Made by a program: the position numbers and the translations under genes. Positions 33,115 to 41,616 of a stretch of DNA of 46,955 nt are shown here, piece after piece (position 1 is the first letter of the stretch; each line of letters begins with the position of its first letter). This DNA is from Bacteroidota bacterium (GTDB lineage: Bacteria; Bacteroidota; Bacteroidia; Flavobacteriales; Weeksellaceae), in the NCBI GenBank assembly GCA_023419095.1, contig JAEZYN010000034.1, positions 1 to 46,955 on the forward strand, read 5' to 3'. The notes under the pieces are model-generated. The model was not told the DNA's origin. It did no database searches and saw only the letters and a program-made list of their open reading frames with translations.

Positions 33115-33978
33115 GTGCAGGTAAAAGATATCATTAGGAAAGTAAAGCAAATTGAAATTCGGACCAAGAAAAAGTCTGAAGCTACGCTGATGGGCCAATA
33201 TCACAGTGCATTCAAAGGGCAGGGAATGACGTTTTCGGAAGTTCGGCCCTACCAGTTTGGAGATGAGATTCGGCGCATAGACTGGAACAAGACTGCACGT
33301 TTCCGCGAACCTTTTGTAAAGGTAATGGAGGAAGAGCGCGAACTCACGATGATGTTGCTCGTTGACATTTCATCCTCAATGGATTATGGAACCAGGACGC
33401 AGCTAAAGCGTGAATTTGTAGCGGAAATTGCCGCAAGCGTAGGATTTTCGGCCGCCGGAAACAATGATAAAGTTGGGTTAATTCTGTTCGCGGACAAAGT
33501 CTACAAGGTGATTCCCCCGCAAAAAGGCCGTAAACACATTCTTGCTATCATCAGCAACATACTTTCGGCAGATTATGTACCTGCCTCAACAGATATAGAC
33601 GGTGCACTTCAATATATGATGAGCGTTTTCAAAAAGAAATCGCTGGTTTTTATGTTTTCAGATTTTCATGATGCGTACGACGTGAAGGTTCTGCGTGTGG
33701 CAGCACGAAAGCATCAATTGCTTGCCATGAGAATTACCGACGACAAAGACAGCGACATTCCGGATGTTGGCTACGCGCTGTTTCGTGATGCGGAGAGCGG
33801 CCGCCAGATTTGGGCAAATACATCCAGTGCACGGTGGCGGTACAATTTTGCTGAAAAACAGAAACAGAATTTAAAATTATTACAGGAAGACTTTGAGAAT
33901 TCTTCTGCCGGCTTCATGAGCATCAATACAGGCGAAGATTATACAAAATTTTTGTACGAATATTTCAGAAAGCGATGA
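33115..33978 (+). CDS. DUF58 protein with VWA-like MIDAS
   Basis: This 287-aa soluble protein starts at GTG (MQVKDIIRKVKQIEI, family-typical). The DUF58 motif YQFGDEIRRIDWNKTARF is at about 46-63. The metal-ion site DISSS is at 84-88, and FMFSDFHD at about 182-189 is a second MIDAS-like strand. DUF58 proteins always pair with MoxR ATPases, and their role is unclear. The next gene overlaps by 4 nt (ATGA), so translation is coupled. Confidence 0.92.
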   Translation: MQVKDIIRKVKQIEIRTKKKSEATLMGQYHSAFKGQGMTFSEVRPYQFGDEIRRIDWNKTARFREPFVKVMEEERELTMMLLVDISSSMDYGTRTQLKREFVAEIAASVGFSAAGNNDKVGLILFADKVYKVIPPQKGRKHILAIISNILSADYVPASTDIDGALQYMMSVFKKKSLVFMFSDFHDAYDVKVLRVAARKHQLLAMRITDDKDSDIPDVGYALFRDAESGRQIWANTSSARWRYNFAEKQKQNLKLLQEDFENSSAGFMSINTGEDYTKFLYEYFRKR

Positions 33979-34901
33979 ACCGCTATATCATTAATTCTAA
34001 TATCTTGAAAGGCTTATATTTAATTTTTACATTGTTCGCGAACGTTCTTGTTTTTGGCCAGACTTTAGGCTCTAAACTTGAAAAGCGGACGCTGGCATTA
34101 GGTGAAGTTGCGGTTTTTCGCGTCACTGTTTCAGATTTGCAGGGGAAAGATGTCGTTTCTGCGCCGCAGAACGAATTGCTGCCTTTCCATTTTGAGGAAG
34201 TGAAAGACAGCATTTCAAAACAGAGCGATGTGTACGAAAGGGTGATTGAATTTGCGGTTTTTGAAGAAGGAAAATTCACCATTCCGGCGCTTGATTTTAC
34301 GATTGGCGGACGCCTCTACCATACGGTGCCTTACGAAGTGGAAGTGATAAATACTGCGCAGAAAGGCGACCAGATCAGCGATATTATGAAAAATAAAGAG
34401 GTGAAACTGGGCGTGCACGATTACTGGGAACTTTACAAGTGGTATATTTTGGGCGCTTTGGTGCTGCTCGCGCTTATTTTTATAATTTATATGATTGTTC
34501 GTTACATGCGTCGCCGGAAAAATTCACCTGTCGTGATGACCAATCAGACGCTGCGCGAACTTGATAATTTAAAGAAGAAAAAATACATCGAAAAAGGAGA
34601 TTACCGATCATTTTATGTTGAACTGATCGACATTACCCGAAATTTTATTACAAAACAGTATAAGATTCCTGCAGATGTGCTGCTGACCGACGATCTGATA
34701 GATGTAATGAAGATGAACAATGCAATCTCACCTGAAAATGAAAAAATAGTGGAAGAGGTCTTCCTGCGCGGCGATTTGGTGAAATTTGCCAAAACTTTTC
34801 CCGGTCCGGATACGATGCAGAAAGATTTCAGCGATATGCGGGGGTTTGTAAAAAGGTCTTCAAAAGATCTGGAAGTTGAACAGCTTAGAAGCGGCGTATA
34901 A
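33975..34901 (+). CDS. BatD-like membrane protein of the bat operon
   Basis: This 308-aa protein has a signal sequence (about 1-28, ending VFGQT). A beta-rich periplasmic domain (about 32-125) resembles the N-terminal part of BatD (TLALGEVAVFRVTVSD). One TM helix is at about 155-177, followed by RYMRRRK and a helical cytoplasmic domain (about 190-305). It is a shorter counterpart of the BatD encoded at the operon end. Its gene overlaps DUF58 by 4 nt and batA by 1 nt. Function is unknown but must be tied to the complex. Confidence 0.85.
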   Translation: MNRYIINSNILKGLYLIFTLFANVLVFGQTLGSKLEKRTLALGEVAVFRVTVSDLQGKDVVSAPQNELLPFHFEEVKDSISKQSDVYERVIEFAVFEEGKFTIPALDFTIGGRLYHTVPYEVEVINTAQKGDQISDIMKNKEVKLGVHDYWELYKWYILGALVLLALIFIIYMIVRYMRRRKNSPVVMTNQTLRELDNLKKKKYIEKGDYRSFYVELIDITRNFITKQYKIPADVLLTDDLIDVMKMNNAISPENEKIVEEVFLRGDLVKFAKTFPGPDTMQKDFSDMRGFVKRSSKDLEVEQLRSGV

Positions 34902-35905
34902 TGAAGTTGGACCTACTCAGTTTTGAATTTTTCAGCCCTTGGTTCTTGCTGCTATTCGCGGCATTGATTCCACTGCTCGTGCGCGACATCCGTTCGAAAG
35001 AAATAGAGGGAATAAAACTTCCGACTACGCAAAACTTAACCGAAAACCGAGGGATTACTTTTGTCCTGTCACTGCTGAAATTCACGAAATACATCATCTT
35101 GTCCGCGCTAATTATTGCCCTGGCGCGCCCGCGGACTTTCACGATCTCAGAAGACACCGACGATACCAAAGGCATAGACATCATGCTTTCCATCGATGTT
35201 TCGCTGAGCATGCTTGCACGCGATCTGGAACCTGACCGGCTTACCGCCTTGAAAGATATCGCGAAAAAATTTGTCGACAGCCGTCCGGTAGATCGCATTG
35301 GTTTGGTCACCTATTCCGGCGAAGCGTTCACCAAAGTACCGCTTACCTCCGATCACGCGGTGCTTTTGGATGAGCTTGACAACCTGAATCCACTGGAACT
35401 GCAGCCGGGAACGGCAATCGGTGAAGGACTTTCGGTAGCCGCGACGCATCTACGGCACAGCAAAGCAAAATCTAAAATCATCATTCTGATGACCGACGGA
35501 GTGAACACTATCGAAAACGCGATGCCCGCACAAGTGGGCGCACAACTGGCCAAAAGCAACGATATTAAAGTGTATTCCATTGGAATTGGAACTAATGGAT
35601 ACGCGCTCATGCCAACACACACTGATATTTTCGGAGATTTGGTGTTTAACGAAGTGGAAGTGAAAATTGACGAGCCTGTGCTGCGTGAAATTGCACAAAC
35701 TACAGGCGGAAAATATTTCCGGGCAACTTCAAATGAAAGCCTGTCCGACATTTATGCAGAAATAGATCAACTTGAAAAGTCTGAACTTTTAAGTTCAAAA
35801 CTTTATAACTACGAGGAATATTTCAGATTATTTTTATGGATTGCGCTGGCAACCTTACTCTTAGACGCATTGCTGCGGTGGGTTTTGTTTAAATTTTTAA
35901 ATTAA
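34901..35905 (+). CDS. batA: BatA, membrane VWA protein
   Basis: This 334-aa protein has two N-terminal TM segments (about 11-28 and 55-75), a VWA domain (about 90-290) and a C-terminal TM (about 303-325). The MIDAS is intact: DVSLS at 99-103, the Thr of QPGTAIGEG at about 165-173 and MTDGVNT at about 190-196. Members of this Bat (Bacteroides aerotolerance) group were linked to oxygen and envelope stress tolerance; that link is by homology. It shares one base with the stop of the preceding gene. Confidence 0.92.
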   Translation: MKLDLLSFEFFSPWFLLLFAALIPLLVRDIRSKEIEGIKLPTTQNLTENRGITFVLSLLKFTKYIILSALIIALARPRTFTISEDTDDTKGIDIMLSIDVSLSMLARDLEPDRLTALKDIAKKFVDSRPVDRIGLVTYSGEAFTKVPLTSDHAVLLDELDNLNPLELQPGTAIGEGLSVAATHLRHSKAKSKIIILMTDGVNTIENAMPAQVGAQLAKSNDIKVYSIGIGTNGYALMPTHTDIFGDLVFNEVEVKIDEPVLREIAQTTGGKYFRATSNESLSDIYAEIDQLEKSELLSSKLYNYEEYFRLFLWIALATLLLDALLRWVLFKFLN

Positions 35906-35950
35906 TTTTTAAAGGTTTTCCATTCAAATTTAAAAACATAGAAAACAGGT

Positions 35951-36958
35951 ATGAACTGGTATCTTGGGAATAATTGGTATTTACTTTTGCTGTTGCTGTT
36001 GCCGCTGCTCGGATACCTTGTATCCCGTTTTGTGCGCTGGAAAAAGAAGCGGCAGGATATTTTCGCAGAGCCAAGATTCAAGCAAGAACTTTTCCGGAAA
36101 CGTGCTGGTTTTGCGCGTATTTTTCCCGTTCTGTACCTGCTTGCTTCGCTGTTTCTTATTCTGAGTATTATCGATGTGCTTCGCGGATCTGAGGAAGTGG
36201 AAACCAACCAGAAAATGAATAATGTAATCTTCATGCTGGACGTTTCCAATTCAATGAACGCACAGGATGTGGAAGAAAACCGGCTTTCACAGGCAAAAAA
36301 TATCATCGTGAATACGATGCAGCAGATGACCAATGACAAAGTAGGAATCGTAGTTTTTGCCGGTGAAGCAGCATCAATAATGCCTCTGACCACAGATTTC
36401 ACAGCAGCGGAAACCTATATTGGCGGTATTGACACCAATGTTGTTAAGATCCAAGGAACGGATTTTCTTAAAGCGATGCAGACCGCTGCGAGCAAATTTA
36501 AAAATATCGCGAAAGGTTCACGAAAAGTGGTACTTCTGAGTGACGGTGAAGATAATGAAGGAAATGAGAAAGCCGCCTCACGATTCGCTGAAAAAGAAGG
36601 AATTGCTGTAATTTCCGTGGGAATTGGCACCGAAGAAGGAGCACCGATTCCGGAATATGTTTTCGGGCAGCTGATGGGTTATAAAACCGACCTCTCGGGA
36701 CAAACCGTCATTTCAAAAAGGCAAACCAATGCGCTTAATAATTTAGCTTCGAACACCGGCGGCAGCTTTGTGGACGGAAACAATATGGAAAATGCAGTGG
36801 TACAGATTGCTGATGCGCTTGCAAAAAGCGGTGGCGCCAGCAGCACGCTTGTAAAATCTCAAAACGCGATACACTATTACCAGTATTTTCTTGCAGTTTC
36901 TATTTTATTATTTTTAATCATCTATCTCGTGAATCCGCGCAAAGACCTTAATATTTAA
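35951..36958 (+). CDS. batB: BatB, membrane VWA protein
   Basis: This 335-aa protein has the same layout as BatA: two TM segments (about 8-24 and 57-75), a VWA domain (about 88-295) and a final TM (about 310-328). The MIDAS is DVSNS at 97-101, with LSDGEDNEGN at about 196-205. It lies 45 nt after batA. Its sequence differs enough from BatA to suggest a separate partner or ligand. The BatA/BatB pair is standard in Bacteroidetes. Confidence 0.92.
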   Translation: MNWYLGNNWYLLLLLLLPLLGYLVSRFVRWKKKRQDIFAEPRFKQELFRKRAGFARIFPVLYLLASLFLILSIIDVLRGSEEVETNQKMNNVIFMLDVSNSMNAQDVEENRLSQAKNIIVNTMQQMTNDKVGIVVFAGEAASIMPLTTDFTAAETYIGGIDTNVVKIQGTDFLKAMQTAASKFKNIAKGSRKVVLLSDGEDNEGNEKAASRFAEKEGIAVISVGIGTEEGAPIPEYVFGQLMGYKTDLSGQTVISKRQTNALNNLASNTGGSFVDGNNMENAVVQIADALAKSGGASSTLVKSQNAIHYYQYFLAVSILLFLIIYLVNPRKDLNI

Positions 36959-37034
36959 TTCAGAAATTGATTATTATTAAGCCTTTTAACCCAAATTTAA
37001 CAGATGCGGATTACGCTATTAACATTTAAAGGAA

Positions 37035-37042
37035 TAATTTTG
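37035..37042 (+). promoter_or_regulatory. Candidate internal -7 box before batC
   Basis: TAATTTTG fits TAnnTTTG and ends 5 nt before the batC ATG (37048). TTA is 21 nt upstream. If used, batC and batD would have an internal, nearly leaderless promoter. Two TTAAC words lie upstream at 36986-36990 and 36997-37001. Confidence 0.35.
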
Positions 37043-37047
37043 TATCA

Positions 37048-37788
37048 ATGATGAATAAGTTCCTTTTTATACTGATTTTCACTGCTTTTGCGAGTGGATT
37101 TTTTTCTGCGCAGGAAAATTACAATACCTTAGTTTATGAAGGCAACAAGAGGTTCGACAGCAACAACTATAAAGGTGCTTCGGGCAAATATCTTTCTGCT
37201 ATAAAAGCTAACGGCAAAGATTTCACGGCACATTACAATCTCGGAAACGCTTTCTATAAACAAAAAAAGTATGAGGAGGCAAAAGCGGAATACACAAAAG
37301 CCAGCGAACTCGCGACAAATCTGACAGATAAAGCCGCTTCACTATACAATCTTGGAAACGCGCATATGCAGACCAACGATACTCGCGGTGCCGCCGATTT
37401 CTACAAGCAGGCATTGAAACAGGATCCGTATAACGAAACCATCCGCAAAAATTATGAAATCGCGATGCTGAAAGAAAAGGAAAAGCAGCAGCAAAAGAAA
37501 CAGGAAAATAAATCCGGGGGAGGTGGAAATGACCAGAATAAAGATCAGAACCAAGGGCAAAACCCCGGAAATACACCTAAAAACCAAAACGGCAGCGGCC
37601 AGCAAAATAAAGGCGAAGGAGAAGGTAATGATCCGAATCAAAACAAAAACGATAACTCAGGCAAAATGCCTAAAGATCTTGAAAACTCAATTTTTAACCG
37701 CGTAGAAAACAAAGAACGTGAAACCGCGAAGCGGATTTTAAACAAAAACTCCTATTCGATGCCGCAAAGCAACGAAAAGGACTGGTGA
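37048..37788 (+). CDS. batC: BatC, TPR-repeat protein
   Basis: This 246-aa protein has a signal peptide (about 1-20, ending FFSAQ). About three TPR repeats span about 25-135 (NTLVYEGNKRFDSNNYKGAS, HYNLGNAFYKQKKYEEAKAE, LYNLGNAHMQTNDTRGAADF). A long Lys/Gln/Asn/Gly-rich low-complexity tail lies at about 145-215 before the charged end. TPRs are protein-binding, so it may tether BatA/B and BatD. ATG at 37048 is followed by a second ATG. The gene overlaps batD by 1 nt. Confidence 0.9.
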   Translation: MMNKFLFILIFTAFASGFFSAQENYNTLVYEGNKRFDSNNYKGASGKYLSAIKANGKDFTAHYNLGNAFYKQKKYEEAKAEYTKASELATNLTDKAASLYNLGNAHMQTNDTRGAADFYKQALKQDPYNETIRKNYEIAMLKEKEKQQQKKQENKSGGGGNDQNKDQNQGQNPGNTPKNQNGSGQQNKGEGEGNDPNQNKNDNSGKMPKDLENSIFNRVENKERETAKRILNKNSYSMPQSNEKDW

Positions 37789-39521
37789 TGAAATTTAAAT
37801 TTTACTTCATACTATTTTTACTTTCTGCCTTGCAAATGCCGGGACAGGTTACACTGGAGGTAACGGAAGTGAAGGAATCGCGTGTTAATCAACGGTTTAA
37901 CCTTACCATAATGCTGCAGATCAGCGGTGAAAACATGCAGCAGGAGACTCCGCTCCGTCTTCCCGACCTTTCCAAATTCGACATCATAGGCTCTGCCTCC
38001 GAACAGAATACGGTGGTGCTTGATGCCCGAAAAAACGAGGTTATCAATCAGATGGTTTACCAGTTTGTATTGAGTCCAAAACAGGCCGGAAAGATAAAGA
38101 TTGGCTCTGTGCTGGTGACGGTGAACGGCAAAATCTACAAGACGGAACCGTTCGATATGTTCGTTCGCGATGGTGAAAAAACAGTCGCACCTTCAGACCT
38201 TGCAGTAGATGAGAGTGTTTATCTGAATATGGAAATCCGCGACCGTTCGGTGTATAAAAACCAACCCACTGTTGCCGTTCTGCGCGCTTACAGCCGCGAT
38301 TTCGGCAGCTTCCGGAAAGTACGAAACATCGAATTTCCGCGGCAGAAGAATGTCCGTATTCAGCCGGTCAGCATGCGCAAATCTGAAATAGAATCCCGTT
38401 CCGGCCTTGCGTCGCAGGTTCTCGCCATTTTCCTTGTTTTTCCTTCTGAAACAGGCTCGATCGAAATCAATCCGGCTAGCGCATCCATTTTGCGCAATCG
38501 GAAAGAGAAAATTACATCAAACAGTGTGCGTCTCAACGTGAAAAAATTGCCTGCGGGCATGCCTGCCAATTTCAAAAATGCAGTCGGAAATTTCGATGTG
38601 TCGCTGGTAAAAAATGATCCGGCTATGGTTCCGGAGGTCGATCAACCGCTAAATGTTAAAGTTAAACTTACAGGCGAGGGAAATTTGAACACCGTACGTA
38701 TGCCGAAGCTTCTGCCGTCAGAGAACTACGTTTTCTTTAAACCTACTATAACTTCAAATACGCGCGCATCGGATGAGAAACTGTCGGGAACCATTACCGC
38801 AGATTATGTTGTGATTCCAAAGAAACCCGGACCTATTAATGTCCTGCTCGAAAATTTTTCTTTCTTCAATCCGGCTGATGAAAAGTATGTCGATTTTGGC
38901 GCCCAGACGCTGGCACTGTATGTTATGACTCACCAGCAGATTCTCGATTCAAAAACTACGCTGGAGAAAGTGAACGATTACACCAATAATGTACTTGAAA
39001 CCGTAAATACGCCAGTACTGCAGACCCAGAATCTTAAAGTTAAAAATCCAAAGAGCATAGACTGGAAAATCGTATTTGTAAATCTGGGAATTTTAGTCGC
39101 GGCTTTATCACTGTTTGTGGTTTTCAGAAGGAGATTTTATCAACGCAAACCGGTATTGGTAGAAAATTACAAGCCCATCACCACAGTTTCTGAAACGGAA
39201 GCAGCTTTAAAAAATAATTTAGAATACAGTTTTGACGACAGTATAGAATATTTAAAATTTCTCGCGATAAATAATGATTCCGTAAAGTTTTTCGAAACGT
39301 ATGATGAGCTCAATTTTAGGCTGATGCAAAGGTATGAAAGAGCAAACAATGACGATTTTCGAAAGTTGCTTTCCGAGAGATTTGGGCAGGGCATTGCTGA
39401 AGAATACAGACTTATATCTGAAAAGATAAAAATAGAAAAGTATTCGCCAGTGCAAATGCAGGAAAGTCTGCTCAAACTTTCAGATGACATCGCAGCACTA
39501 TTTAAAAGGATTACGTCCTAA
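37788..39521 (+). CDS. batD: BatD, large periplasmic/membrane protein
   Basis: This 577-aa protein has a signal peptide (about 1-20), then a beta-rich region with repeated Ig-like domains (about 25-390). One TM helix at about 430-448 (VFVNLGILVAALSLFVVF) is followed by a cytoplasmic helical domain to the end. It matches the BatD family. The start is ATG at 37788, sharing one base with the batC stop (TGATG); a GTG at 37785 is less likely. It ends the operon; marC has a separate promoter candidate. Confidence 0.9.
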   Translation: MKFKFYFILFLLSALQMPGQVTLEVTEVKESRVNQRFNLTIMLQISGENMQQETPLRLPDLSKFDIIGSASEQNTVVLDARKNEVINQMVYQFVLSPKQAGKIKIGSVLVTVNGKIYKTEPFDMFVRDGEKTVAPSDLAVDESVYLNMEIRDRSVYKNQPTVAVLRAYSRDFGSFRKVRNIEFPRQKNVRIQPVSMRKSEIESRSGLASQVLAIFLVFPSETGSIEINPASASILRNRKEKITSNSVRLNVKKLPAGMPANFKNAVGNFDVSLVKNDPAMVPEVDQPLNVKVKLTGEGNLNTVRMPKLLPSENYVFFKPTITSNTRASDEKLSGTITADYVVIPKKPGPINVLLENFSFFNPADEKYVDFGAQTLALYVMTHQQILDSKTTLEKVNDYTNNVLETVNTPVLQTQNLKVKNPKSIDWKIVFVNLGILVAALSLFVVFRRRFYQRKPVLVENYKPITTVSETEAALKNNLEYSFDDSIEYLKFLAINNDSVKFFETYDELNFRLMQRYERANNDDFRKLLSERFGQGIAEEYRLISEKIKIEKYSPVQMQESLLKLSDDIAALFKRITS

Positions 39522-39535
39522 TCAAAATATTTTCA

Positions 39536-39543
39536 TATTTTTG
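39536..39543 (+). promoter_or_regulatory. Candidate -7 box of marC
   Basis: TATTTTTG fits TAnnTTTG, 18 nt before the marC ATG. No TTG is found at the expected -33 position. Confidence 0.4.
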
Positions 39544-39561
39544 CGAAATTAATAATTTCAA

Positions 39562-40158
39562 ATGTTTGAATTTTTCTCCTTTAAAGAAACGCTGACCGCG
39601 ACAATGGTTCTTTTCGCCGTGATTGATATCGTAGGTTCGGTACCTATCATCGTCAGTTTAAAGAAAAAATTTGGCCACATCGAGTCCGAAAAAGCTGCGC
39701 TGGCTTCGATGGCCCTGATGATTGCCTTTCTTTTTATCGGAAACAAAATATTGAAATTCATCGGTGTAGACGTTAATTCCTTTGCGATTGCAGGTGCCAT
39801 CGTGATTTTCATTATCGCGCTTGAGATGATTTTAGGAATAGAAATCCACAAAAATCAGGAAGCAAAGTCGGCATCTATCGTACCCATTGCATTTCCGCTT
39901 ATCGCCGGGGCCGGAACACTGACCACTACCCTTTCGCTGCGCGCGGAATTTCACGACATCAACATCATTTGTGGCATCATTCTCAATACACTTTTCGTAT
40001 ATTTGGTGCTGAAATCAGCTAACTGGATCGAAAGAAAACTGGGCGAAGGTACGCTTCAGGTTCTGCAGAAAGTTTTCGGAATTGTACTTCTTGCGATTGC
40101 GATCAAACTGTTCACTGCCAATTTCGCACAGCTTTTCAGTATGTACGTTAATTTTTAA
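39562..40158 (+). CDS. MarC-family integral membrane protein
   Basis: This 198-aa protein has six TM segments typical of MarC/UPF0056 (TM1 FAVIDIVGSVPIIVSL, a polar loop, then PIAFPLIAGAGTLTTTL in TM4). Although MarC was first linked to antibiotic resistance, later work did not support this and the function is unknown. It lies 40 nt after batD on the same strand and has its own -7 box candidate. The next small gene starts 11 nt later. Confidence 0.9.
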   Translation: MFEFFSFKETLTATMVLFAVIDIVGSVPIIVSLKKKFGHIESEKAALASMALMIAFLFIGNKILKFIGVDVNSFAIAGAIVIFIIALEMILGIEIHKNQEAKSASIVPIAFPLIAGAGTLTTTLSLRAEFHDINIICGIILNTLFVYLVLKSANWIERKLGEGTLQVLQKVFGIVLLAIAIKLFTANFAQLFSMYVNF

Positions 40159-40169
40159 AATCAGAGAAA

Positions 40170-40364
40170 ATGCACCTTTACTACAAAATATTTTTAGCCC
40201 TTTTCGTTATTTTTATTGGCTTTAATCTGTATTCGATGGATTGGGATCTTGGCTTCTGGCACGAGGAAAACTCGAAATTCATCCTTTCATTCGCTGCCGC
40301 AGCCATCGGTATTATCGGTGTTTTTGTGCTGCACACTATGAGTAAACTGGCTGCGAAAAAGTAG
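40170..40364 (+). CDS. Small two-TM membrane protein
   Basis: This 64-aa protein has TM segments at about 4-22 and 36-56, and a short Trp-containing loop (DWDLGFWHEENSK). It ends with lysines (KLAAKK). AGAGAAA just before the ATG is a reasonable ribosome site, and the 11-nt gap to marC suggests one transcript. No family is recognised. No clear terminator is seen between it and the converging gene at 40502. Confidence 0.75.
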   Translation: MHLYYKIFLALFVIFIGFNLYSMDWDLGFWHEENSKFILSFAAAAIGIIGVFVLHTMSKLAAKK

Positions 40365-40501
40365 ATTTACGTAGCTTTTTTAAAGTTAAATAGATTTTTA
40401 GCCAAATAAACCAGGGAATTTTAGATTGGAATTTTCCACATTTCTCAGCTTTTCACTTTTTTTCGCGCTATTTCTAAAGGCTGGCAGGCAACTGAAGACA
40501 T

Positions 40502-41554
40502 TTAAAAATTCATGATATCCTTCACCACGCCGCCATTCTGTGTCTGTGGTAAAAGTTCGCGTGTGATAAAGGTTTTGATATCATCTTCTGTGTCGTTCAT
40601 GGGGAAAAGTAGATGTACGTTCGCGCCTGCATCCAACGTGAAAAATAACGGTAAACCGGTTTCCTCACGGAACTTCCATATTTTGTTAATGACGTTCAGC
40701 GTGCCGCTTTTCATCAGAATAAAAGCAGGTTCACTCATCATCATCATCGCGTGAAGAGTGAGTGCTTCATGCTCTACAAGCCTGATAAATCCCTCAATAT
40801 CACCTTCTTTTAAAATCGTTTTTAAAGTTTTAAAATTGGCATGCGCTTCAGCGAAACGCGTGTGCGCGTAAGGATTGGTATTCATCAGGCCGTGTCCGAC
40901 CGTAGAACTCACCGATTTTTCACCTTCATGAATCAACAAAACCCAATCATTAAACTGACGAAAAACCGGATCGACTTCCTCATTCGCATACTGAACGGCG
41001 AACAGGTCAGAACTGTTTGGCACTTCGTCGGTTTTTCCCCAGACAACAAGTCCGTTGTAAAGACTTCGGCAGGCGCTGCCACTTCCCAGTCTGGCCAGGA
41101 AACTCGCTTTTTTAAGTTTAAATTCGTGGGCATCAGCTGCCGAAAACTTTTCATCAAGATCCATCAGACATTTCGCGATTGCGCCAAAACCCGACGCTGA
41201 ACTTGCAATTCCCGAACTGTGCGGAAACGTATTTTCAGTTTTGATAATATACTTTCCATTTAAAATCCAGGGCAAATACTTCTCAATCGACCGGAAAAAT
41301 TTCTGGATTTTTTCGGCAAATTTTAACTCTTCTTTACCACCTAAAAATGTCTGAACCGAAAATTCGCTGCCAGCTATAAATTCAATTTCGGTATTTGTGC
41401 GGCAGTTATTTAGCGTGTAACTGATGCTCGGATTCGCCGGAATCTGTCCGTCATATTTTCCCCAATATTTGATGAGTGCGATGTTTGACGGGCAGGTTTG
41501 TACGGAAACCGCATTGTAAATATTATAAGTTTTATTCGGGATAAATTCAGTCAT
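40502..41554 (-). CDS. mvaD: Diphosphomevalonate decarboxylase
   Basis: This 350-aa GHMP-superfamily enzyme converts mevalonate 5-diphosphate to isopentenyl diphosphate using ATP. Signatures are CPSNIALIKYWGK at about 21-33, the GHMP loop PHSSGIASSASGFGAIAK at about 111-128 and RLGSGSACRSLYNG at about 155-168. Late MHAMMM-like and DAGANVH segments follow. This points to the mevalonate route for isoprenoids, which is usual for Flavobacteriia. No other mevalonate gene is in the window. Confidence 0.92.
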   Translation of the reverse strand: MTEFIPNKTYNIYNAVSVQTCPSNIALIKYWGKYDGQIPANPSISYTLNNCRTNTEIEFIAGSEFSVQTFLGGKEELKFAEKIQKFFRSIEKYLPWILNGKYIIKTENTFPHSSGIASSASGFGAIAKCLMDLDEKFSAADAHEFKLKKASFLARLGSGSACRSLYNGLVVWGKTDEVPNSSDLFAVQYANEEVDPVFRQFNDWVLLIHEGEKSVSSTVGHGLMNTNPYAHTRFAEAHANFKTLKTILKEGDIEGFIRLVEHEALTLHAMMMMSEPAFILMKSGTLNVINKIWKFREETGLPLFFTLDAGANVHLLFPMNDTEDDIKTFITRELLPQTQNGGVVKDIMNF

Positions 41555-41616
41555 AATGGTGATTTAGAGCGTTTAATTCGGTCCGCAGGATTTAAAAATA
41601 AAAATAAAAGCGGAAA

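Noticed and set aside
40365..40501. Terminator between the small membrane protein and mvaD
   Set aside because: Only weak, mismatched pairing is visible, with no stem as clear as at the other convergent pairs.
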